Shown here one piece after another: positions 43,022 through 50,906 of a stretch of 50,906 nucleotides of DNA. The translations under genes and the position numbers were made by a program. The stretch's first letter is position 1; each line of letters begins with the position of its first letter. The notes beneath the pieces were generated by a model. That model was not told the origin of the DNA, did not search any database, and worked only from the letters and a program-made list of their open reading frames with translations. Origin of the DNA: Spirogloea muscicola (taxonomy: Eukaryota > Streptophyta > Zygnematophyceae > Spirogloeales > Spirogloeaceae); assembly GCA_009602725.1 (NCBI GenBank), contig WELB01000202.1, positions 92,784-143,689 of the forward strand, read 5' to 3'.

Positions 43022-46000
43022 ATGGGGGCCGCCGGCAGCGCTCCGACGCCGTCGGAGCAGGCGGAGCCTGTGCGCGAGCCGCTGCTGGGGGCCGCCTCGG
43101 GGAGCCACGGAATCGAGAGGGCGAGGAAGGACGATGAACTCGCTGCTCCTGATCCCGAGAAGCAGGAGCGTCCTGGCGACTCCATCCAACGGGCCACGGT
43201 ATGTTGTTCAGTCAGGTGTTCCAATCCCAAGCGAGATAACACGAGCCCTGAGAGCCGTTTGAGTGGACACAGAGTCTGTATGGCATTTACATTGCAGCAT
43301 CATTGCAGCATTGCCTGCGTCACTGTGGCATTCAGAACTGTGGGAGTGCAGCACACATTGACGACGTCTAGGCGAAATGTGCCCTGTGCTGCTTCTGCAT
43401 GGGCTATTATGAGATGACTGGTCTGACATGAGGACCCTCCCGCTCCTGGCGTCACTAGGGAGTAGGAGTGGAGAAGACATCAATTGGGAGCGTCGCATTT
43501 CTGATGCTTGTCTCCTTGACAATTGCCCTCGGCCCGTTTTCCTTTGGTTACTCGGTCAGCTCTCTGGTCCAGCATGTGATCCACAAAGCGTGCGTTGCAC
43601 CTCTGGTGCAACTAAATTTCAGCACATACATAGACTATCAGTCGATGCAAGCTGAATGAGACCTAGAGTTGTGCTACGAGAAGAACTTGTGTTTCAAGAA
43701 AAGTGATGAAGCTTCTCTTGCTGTAGATTGTTGAGATTGCTGAGATCAGAGCAGGAACTCTGTCCATGGTGTGAGTCTCTGTGCTGTGGTGTTACTGATT
43801 AGGTACCCACTCTGTCTGAAATGTTGACCAGTTGGGCTACACTTCACCTGCTCTTCCGGAGATGACCGATGATCTAGGCCTCAGCACTGGGCAGGCGTCA
43901 CTGTTTGCAGCCTTGGTTACAGCTGGTGCCATGCTGGGGGCACTGGCAAGTGGCAGCTTAGCTGACAGATTGGGACGCAAATTCTGCCTGGCTGCGGCAG
44001 CAGTGCCCAACATTGGAGGTTGGCTTATGATTGCTTTCACCAAGGTTGTTCTAAGCTCCCACTCCTGATCGAGAATCTAAAGTACTAGAGTGTGACTGGA
44101 GTCAGAGCCAGAGCTTCGCTGCAGTTCTTGATCCTGCAGCTTGTCTCCCCTTCCTCTGTACAGGCTGTAAGCTTGAGCCTGGTGCCAGTTAAATTCATAT
44201 GGTGTGAAACGTGTAAATGTAGTAGCAGGCTGACAAGCTTCCTGTCCTTCTGCAGCACGTTCCACCACTGTATGTTGGACGCGTTCTTGTTGGTTTTGGG
44301 ACTGGTGTATTCTCCTTTGGGGTAAGTCGCCCAGTATTAGCGCCGAGAATAACAGAGAAGCTGTTAGTCTCTGGTATGGGCAGGTACTTTAGGAATTTCA
44401 TTGTAGCAAGCTAAACAAGCTTCTGCCGAGAATGGATGATGCTTTTGCTTCTGCACGGGCTCAGGCTGCCTGACTGAGTAGCAGAATACTCAACTGCTGG
44501 TGCTACAGTAACTTTTTTGCTCTTTTAACTGTCAAGACTTTGTACATGAGAACTAGCAGGTTGAACATTGTGCAAGTGCATGTTGTTCAGAAGTGCTCAT
44601 TAGTTGCTGTTCTCTTGTGTAGGCACCCGTTTACATTGCAGAAGTTGCACCTGCAGAGTGGCGTGGCACTATGGGGACTGTCAATCAGCTTGCGATTACT
44701 TTGGGCATCATGGCTGTATATGCACTTGGAATTGCATTATCTTGGCGTGCGCTAGCCTCTGCAGGTTGTGCAATGGCCTACATTTGCTACTGATCTGAGA
44801 TCTATAGCAAGTCATTTACACTCCTTTGTATACACTGGATTCCTTAGCTAAGACCATGCTCTGCATACACAATATGGCCCAACGGCTGGTCCTCCATAGA
44901 TGCCAATATTTAAGAGGATTAGAGGTGCTTATGACACAAGTCAAGCTTTGTCTCACACGTCGGCACTCCATTGTTGCAATGCAGGTACCATTGCACTACT
45001 TCTACTTCTTCTCGGCCTCCTCATCATACCCGAGACACCAAGGTGGCTTGCACGCCATGGCACCAAGGAGCAGCTCATTGCCTCACTGCAGATCCTTCGT
45101 GGGAAGGGGCATAGCATACACGCTGAGCTTACCGAAATACAGGTCAATCACGCAGGTGTCCAATGCTCTTGACATGGACATGCTGTATTCATTAACCAAA
45201 GAACATGCTTCATCCAAAACACTTTCAAGCTGCACAATTGCCACTCAGTATCTTTGTGTCACTGAGGTAACCACAAATTCTAGCTTTTGCTCTCATACTA
45301 TGGCTTAGTTGTTGCAGGACACTGTGGAAGCTTCCAAGGCGCAACCCAGAGCCAGGCTGACTGACCTCTTTTCACCATCTCTGCGCAAGCCACTGGTGGC
45401 TGGCATAGGTCTCATGGTGTTTCAGCAATTCAGCGGCATAAACTCAATCATCTTCTACGCAGGATCGATATTCAATGACTTCAATCCCGAACTTGCCAAT
45501 CAGTTTGCATTCTACTTGACAGCATTGCAGGTATCTTATCCTTCGAAGTCTGAAGCTCCTTCGTTCATCTGAGTGTCTGTAAGCGTGCTGCCCAGCTTTT
45601 CTCAGCGACAAGGCTTCACGGGCTGACTGGTGGGGCGGTCTTTTCGGCAGGATGACTTTATGAAGTCGCTCCAGTGCAGGTGGTCTTGACGTGCGTGACT
45701 GCTGGCATCATGGACAGGATGCCACGGCGCACTCTTCTCATGGTAAAGCTCGTCACTTCGTGGCTGCTCATGCATGACTCATGGTCATGCCTGCACAAGA
45801 CTTGCTGTACTTTCTGCTTTCGCAAGAGGCCTGTGCGATTTGCCTATCTATGTAGCAAAGTATGTGCTCTTGCTGTGTCTTGTTCTCTCTTCCGTCAACC
45901 GGCTCAGCTGACTATGGTGGGTTACTACACCGTGCTCCACATTAGGGAGAAGTCTGAGAATCTCTCTTGCTGTAATGACATGAGCCAGCTATCAGGAACA

Positions 46001-46906
46001 GGAATGGCTCTCAGCATGTTCGTCTTTGTTTATGCGCTACATTCACAACCTTCTCCACATGAGGGTCGCAAGCAAGCAGGAAATCAAATGCTCATGCTTG
46101 CCAGCCTTTTGGTTAGTAAGTCCTTTAGTATACATCATGAAGCTTGTTCATGACCCCTTAGCCTTTGTGATAAATTACTTTGACAGAAGAAGTCTCTTTT
46201 AACACGAGCTCATGGCTTGGTACGCCACATTATGGGCACATGTTCAATACGAGCAAATAGGCACTGGAGATCGGCCATTGTACTACCTGTGTGCTGTTGA
46301 ATCAAGACTGATCTTTTTGTGACCGCTGCAGATGTACATATCATCATTTGCTTTGGGTCTGGGAGCAGTACCGTGGATTATTGTATCTGAAATATTTCCA
46401 GTGCGTGTCCGGGGACTGGCTGGCAGTCTGGCTGCCCTGTTCAATTGGTCCAGCGCATTTCTGGTTACACAGACCTTTGGTTGGCTGCGCAAACGCAGTG
46501 CTACAGGTTGTCATCTTGCTACTCAGCCACTCCTGCAACAGTAGCAGTTGAATGCGCAGACCATCTTGGTATCAGTTGTTGTTGAGAATGCCATTGCCTG
46601 CAACTCAGTGCTCAACTTTGCACTACTTTCTCAATAATTGTGCCACTCAAATGAAACATAGTGGTTGCGGAGCAATAACTGCTACTTGCACTTTGAGCTT
46701 GGGCACCAAGCATTGCACACCAACCTATAAGTTGGTCAAGGGCCAGCTTTGATTTCTGCTGCTGACACATTGCTTTTGATTGCTCAGGAACATTCTCCGG
46801 CTATGGCGTGCTGTGCTTGTTACTGGTGGCTTTTGTGGCACTCTTTGTGCCAGAAACACGTGGGCGCACCTTGGAAGAAATTGAGGCCTTGTTTGGCATC
46901 AAATAG
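43022..46906 (+). CDS. Sugar transporter, MFS, ERD6-like / SLC2A8-like
   Basis: Eleven exons (43022..43198, 43459..43554, 43832..44044, 44256..44321, 44623..44764, 44985..45142, 45318..45530, 45680..45742, 45989..46111, 46332..46479, 46788..46906) close exactly to 505 residues. After an acidic N-terminus with EPLLGAAS come the 12-span sugar-porter signatures: [116 protein letters not shown] and [17 protein letters not shown]. This matches plant ERD6-like and animal GLUT6/8 carriers, often located on vacuole or lysosome membranes and moving monosaccharides. Location and substrate are inferred. Every intron is GT-AG. Confidence 0.95.
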
Positions 46907-48029
46907 TCCATACCCACATTTACAAAGAATGACCACACCATCCCGGGCAGCTTCTGTCTTGTCACACCCGTGGCATTCAGCCAGGAACTCACGCGCTAGG
47001 CAGTTCTGGCATGGTTGAGGTGCCAGAGTTGTAGTCCTGCAGCAAGCAAATCATGGGGAAGCAAACCCAATATCTGCAGTGAGCACACCATCTCAGATAT
47101 CCAGGAATCAGCCGTGTCCACCACTACTTTGACCACCATTGGAGAGTCGACTCCCGCGGGTGCAAGCGCCTATCACTCTTTGACAATGTTTTAGAAGCAG
47201 CAGCTAGTGGAACTGGAGTGTCGACCGGTGGCCATGCCAGCCACGCTCATAGAACAAGCGCATGAGTGATGACAATTACCAGCCACGCCCAGGCAAGCTG
47301 TGCAGGTGGAGAGCTGCCCAGAATTGCAACTGGTGGGTGTGTTGTGGAGAGGAAAGCCAGGACAGCCAAGTCCAGCAGGTGAAGCGCGCCTTTTCAAACT
47401 TATTCAGACTCTCACTCAAGCTCAATGCAGTATCATGCTGACCCGCAGTAAGGGGCGTGCAAGTCACCACAGAGCAGAACTGTGAGGCGTGGGCCCTGTT
47501 CTTGATCAGCAACAGGTTGGCAGCCTGGCAATACAGCCGCGCTGTAGGCAGACTTACACTCGGCCAGGAGAGAGAGTTCCCATCATGGAAGCGCGAAACA
47601 CTTGGCAGGACAAGGGCTACCTGCGGGTAGCGACTCAGTAAGCCCTAGTCAGCAGCCACTCGATGAGAATCATTCTCCAAAGCTCTTACAGTAAGGGCGA
47701 TGGCCGGAAAGTAAAAGAATCTCTTGGCTGTGAAAGGCCAGCCCAGAAGGATGCGGCGGCGGTGGATGGCCAGCCGGAAAATAGGATGAGCATAGTGTGG
47801 AACGAGGGGGCCCCCGACGGCGCCCGGCGTGGGCCCCGCCGCGGCGGCTTCGGGCGCGGGGCCTCGCTCGCCTCTGCGCGCTCTAAGTCAGGCCTCCGGC
47901 TTTCGTGGCGGCGCTCCAGCTCCCCAAGTTAGCTTGTCAGATTTGTTTGTGCTCACCCGTGGGTACTAATGTCATCTTAGGTACCTTAGATTAGGTCTCC
48001 GTATTATGTAGCATTGTTTAGTCTGCACT
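46907..48029. other. Repeat-rich spacer after sugar transporter
   Basis: No supported gene. 47632..47665 in minus sense reads LLTRAY, stop (a LINE end). Two minus-orientation tail pieces follow at 47725..47750 (GGCTGTGAAAGGCCAGCCC) and 47765..47785 (GGATGGCCAGCCGGAAAATA). 47800..47930 is very GC-rich. Confidence 0.45.
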
Positions 48030-48170
48030 CGACTCTGCCTGAACAATGTATTGGCTTGAATTGGCCTCCCTTTCAATTCATGCGCCCCGCGCGCCTTCTC
48101 TCTCTGCATGAACAGTGGATTGGCTAAATTTGGCCGATTCTCTCATTCCATGCGCACCGCGTGCCACCTC
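48030..48170 (+). repeat. Two tandem SINE-like units
   Basis: Unit 1 (about 48036..48098) reads CTGCCTGAACAATGTATTGG ... GCGCCCCGCGCGCCTT. Unit 2 (48102..48170) reads CTGCATGAACAGTGGATTGG ... GCGCACCGCGTGCCACCT. The family is the same as at 28313 and, inverted, 39490 and 48560. Confidence 0.65.
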
Positions 48171-48200
48171 CCCCCATCATGTCGCAGCGGCGGGCCCGCA

Positions 48201-48496
48201 GGAGTGGGAGGCAGCAGCAGTGGAAGGAGGTATAGCGGGTGGGGAAAGGACGGCCTGACGTGCCACAGAGCTAGGGGTGCCGTGCTGACAGGGGCCGTGT
48301 CGACTCGTGGGCTGGCTTTGCCAGCCCCTCTTCTCTATGGACGAGCAATTCTCTCCACTCGACCTGCACCGCTTCTGGAGCTGCTCGAGGAGTGGGAGGC
48401 AGCAGCAGTGGCTAGAGCGATGGCGGGTGGGGGAGAGGGGTGCCGGAGGTGCCACAGAGGGGGGGGAGCCGTGCTGACAGGAGCCATGTCGACTCG
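48201..48496. repeat. Diverged direct duplication (about 107 bp units)
   Basis: 48201..48307 and 48389..48496 share GGAGTGGGAGGCAGCAGCAG, GGTGCCACAGAG and CCGTGCTGACAGG, and end in GTCGACTCG. A 22-bp segment after each unit is identical (48364..48385 and 48499..48520). The first unit is separated from its 22-bp neighbour by an inserted LINE tail. Confidence 0.75.
48303..48361 (+). mobile_element. 49-bp LINE-tail micro-insertion with 5-bp target-site duplication
   Basis: Insert 48308..48356 starts TGGGCTGGCTTTGCCAGCCC, the tail hairpin with an 8-bp stem, and ends GACGAGCAATTCTCTCC, the LINE 3' end. ACTCG flanks it on both sides (48303..48307 and 48357..48361). The duplicate copy has a single ACTCG at 48492..48496, with the same left and right neighbours and no insert: the empty site. 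Confidence 0.75.
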
Positions 48497-48559
48497 AACT
48501 GCACCGCTTCTGGAGCTGCTAGGGGACCCAGAGCTCCATAGCCCGCCCCCGTAAGAAGC

Positions 48560-48640
48560 GGAGTAGGTGCGCTGAGCGCATGATATGGAAGAAAGGAGGC
48601 CAGGGCAAGCCGGTACATTGCTCACGCACAGGAACGCAAG
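48560..48640 (-). repeat. SINE-like repeat, inverted
   Basis: In plus sense GGTGCGCTGAGCGCATGATA ... GGCCAGGGCAAGCCGGTACA TTGCTCACGCA, the reverse complement of the family at 48030. Confidence 0.6.
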
Positions 48641-49005
48641 GGCCAGAGAGTTGCAGTTGGGCGAAAGAAAAGCGCCCCCCTTCCGCCACCACCAAGCTTC
48701 TAGTCCAAGTATATGTACATATTATCCACTGCTCACAGGCGCCCTGAGTCCAGTGTGGTCGTCATAGAGTCCAATACAGCACATGGAAAGTGGCCCCCTC
48801 CAACCACAAAATGTAACGTCCAAGAGACCTGCTAGTTGCTCGTGTAGTGGGAACCTCTATATAAGCACACAGCCACCATGCCTGTGCACAACGCCGTGCT
48901 CAAGACCCTGCAGACGTCATACCTAATCACAATGCCCATGCTTTACTATCAGCAGCCGCTTTCTTTTATGCTTGTACACATCCGCGTGCCTACAGCCCAG
49001 CCGAT
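48641..49005. other. 3' flank of the dehydrogenase gene
   Basis: About 365 bp with no supported feature apart from a TATA-like CTATATAAGC at 48855..48864, which has no gene behind it. Confidence 0.35.
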
Positions 49006-50898
49006 TTAGAAGGTCTCCGTGTACGGCCGGAGGTCAAGCTCTTGAGTCCAGGCGGATCTGTGCTGCTGATGCAACTGCCAATAGGCCTCAGCAACTGCGT
49101 CAGGGCTCAATAGTTTCTCCTCGTCAAAGTTGGCAAGGTATTCCTTGGCCCTGCAAGGGCCAGTGAGAATGCCGCAAGTGAGAATGCCGCGAATGCCACT
49201 ACGATCATAGGGCGCATATACACAAGCGCGCAATACAGAGTGAGGCTTGATGCAGGCCGCATCACACATGAGGCGTGCTCGTCTCATCGAGCCAAAGGCC
49301 CATGCAATTAGCCTCAGCAGATAGTGTGCGAAAAGGTACTGAAGACAGCAAGCTTGAAGCAATCTAACATAGAAAGTGTGTACTTGTATCACAAGAGAAC
49401 TCAGAGGAGATGGCCACCCACAACATAGAGAGCGTCAAGGTGATTCAGTCATACCTTGGCGTATTTATGGAGCCATCAATGATGACATGGCTGACGTGAA
49501 TGCCCTGCGGCTGGTATTCTCTTGCCAGGCTTTGCGCCAGCCCCCTTAAGGCAAACTTTCCACAGGCTACACTAAGAAGCCAACAATTTTGTCAGTAAGG
49601 ATGACAGGGCTATTTCCAGCAAAAAGGCATTATAAATGCAGATGGACAAATCTCAATATCAGTCCCCAAGAAAAGCTTCAACATTAAATCAAATACGTGA
49701 TCCTTTGGAAGAGCAAGGCAGTACAAGTCCTCGTACCGAGCTCGCTAAGGCCAGCCCCTCCTCGCAGCGAGCCTGTGGCACCTGTGAAGATAATGGTGCC
49801 CTTCTTAGCTGCCTCCATCACGGGCAATACCTGCTTTTTAAGAGAGCAGCAAAAGACTACTTTGTTAAGGTAGGCAGCTCATCTCTGTATCAAATTTAAT
49901 TGCAATGATACCTGAACAATATGCAGATGCTCAACATCACCTCCAGCTGTGACAGTACGTAAATGCAACTGCCCTGTTTCATATATCTACCATCTTGACA
50001 CAACTGTCTAAATGTCTTGTGGTTGTGTGAAGGAGCAATGAGGACATATAGCTGTGTAGGCAATAGCTGGCCCACAGATAGCTGGCAGCAGGACATCAGA
50101 GCAGCTGGAATCACGTACCTCTTGCGCACAACAGAATGCACCCAAGCATAGTGCTTTGAGAGCACTCTCAAAGCGCTCTACAGGGATGTCAGTAAACTTC
50201 GGTTTTGGCTGAGGGAATGGTGCATTTGCATTGTACACCTGCAAGGCTGTTGCACGTCAGACCTGAGCTCTCGCAAGCTTGCTCTCACTTAGCCGAACGA
50301 AAGCGGGACATTTGAGCCGAAGACGTCCAATCCACACAAGCTTACAGCTGGACGTATTGCCTAATCTTTGATTGTCTGTTTAGCTGAGCAGCTTCCAGGA
50401 CTACAGACATGCAAAGGATTGGTCGAAGAACGCGCACGCTCGAAGAACGCGCGCTCGCGCTGTGAAGCGGGTGCCCACCAGAACTTGGACAGAGCCCAGG
50501 CTGCGCACGGCTTCAAACGCCTGCTTCACAGCGGCCGGGTTGGTGGCGTCGATCTCAATGGCGTACGCTTGCCCCTGCACCTCGCTGATCACCTGCTCCG
50601 CCAGCTTCTGGAGCTTGTCTGTCCGAAAGGCAAGGAGCCGAGGAGCGGATGAGATTCCGAGCGCGCCACAATTGTAGTGCAAGCGTGAGCAAAGATAAGG
50701 CTTCCGATTGTAATCCAGCATTCAGAAGCATCGTTGAGAACGAGGCGACGGTGGCGCCTTGCCTTGGCTGCGAGAGAGGAGCGCCACCTGGAAGCCGCCG
50801 CGCGCGAAGCGCTTGGCGACGGCGAAGCCCAGGCCGGGGCCTGCGCCGACCACGACCGCCACAGGCGGCGACTGGCCGCCGCCGGCCGAGGCGGCCAT
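49006..50898 (-). CDS. Atypical short-chain dehydrogenase/reductase
   Basis: Six exons (50898..50763, 50618..50479, 50238..50119, 49830..49737, 49566..49455, 49150..49006) close exactly to 248 residues. The N-terminus is a Rossmann fold: AVVVGAGPGLGFAVAKRFAR (TGxxxGxG-type), then VALLSRSQDKLQKLAEQ. IEIDATNPAAVKQAFEAV and VQVLVYNANAPF (NAG-like strand) follow, then KGTIIFTGATGSLRGGAG, ACGKFALRGLAQSLAREYQP and GIHVSHVIIDGSINTPR. The active-site Lys of YxxxK is present (CGK), but the position four residues earlier is Leu rather than Tyr. A subgroup of SDRs with the FALR(G/A)LAQS(L/M)ARE segment is known to lack that Tyr. Intron 1 is GC-AG (AG|GCAAGG), which joins in perfect phase. Cofactor NADP(H) or NAD(H); substrate unknown. 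Confidence 0.92.
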
Positions 50899-50906
50899 GG
50901 CGGCGG

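Noticed and set aside
23146-48356. CRISPR-like or satellite interpretation of the recurring GGGCTGG segments
   Set aside because: Spacing is irregular, orientation varies, and several copies are attached to LINE coding ends, which fits retrotransposon tails.
48855-48864. TATA-like CTATATAAGC
   Set aside because: No gene starts downstream on that strand; the next coding sequence is the end of the minus-strand dehydrogenase.

Overview
The window is nuclear DNA from an intron-rich unicellular eukaryote. Almost every gene can be read only by joining short exons at GT-AG sites (one GC-AG). The mix of CCG/CGG-rich gene starts, an SCI1/HEL117-type nuclear protein, a tryptophan/tyrosine permease, an ERD6-like sugar carrier and a restriction-like-endonuclease LINE points to a microalga. 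I favour the green lineage (prasinophyte-like), but that is inference. A 198-base run of N shows it is a draft contig.

Layout, left to right. COQ9 (+, 5' end outside the window) converges with a three-exon tandem CCCH zinc-finger gene (-). A coiled-coil gene (-) follows, then a degenerate LINE 3' fragment. An aromatic amino-acid permease (-) stands head to head with a FUT8/GT23-like glycosyltransferase (+), which is tail to tail with a second, intron-poor GT23-like paralogue (-). That one is head to head with the EMG1/NEP1 rRNA methyltransferase (+). From 23 to 28.5 kb lies a retrotransposon district with one long LINE reading frame (-), flanked by arrays of its own 3' tail in opposite orientations. 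A universal-stress-protein gene (+) converges with a HAD-family phosphatase (-), whose first exon holds the N gap. A second repeat-rich district (34.4-36.3 kb) precedes an SCI1/HEL117-like nuclear protein (+). More LINE debris follows (39.4-40.6 kb), then a small membrane protein (+), a 5'-truncated LINE copy, a sugar transporter (+), another repeat-rich gap (46.9-49 kb) and an atypical short-chain dehydrogenase (-) that starts only 8 bases from the right edge.

The host genes are mostly housekeeping functions with no evident shared pathway. The unusual content is the LINE family. The same 3'-terminal hairpin (GGGCTG...CAGCCC) occurs more than twenty times, alone or attached to C-terminal LINE fragments and to a SINE-like short repeat. 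Three copies have recognisable target-site duplications. One is a 49-bp insertion consisting of little more than the hairpin, and its empty site is preserved in a neighbouring duplicate.

Exon coordinates were placed by hand from splice signals, frame continuity and family similarity. The phases of the eight genes marked as fully joined close without a gap.
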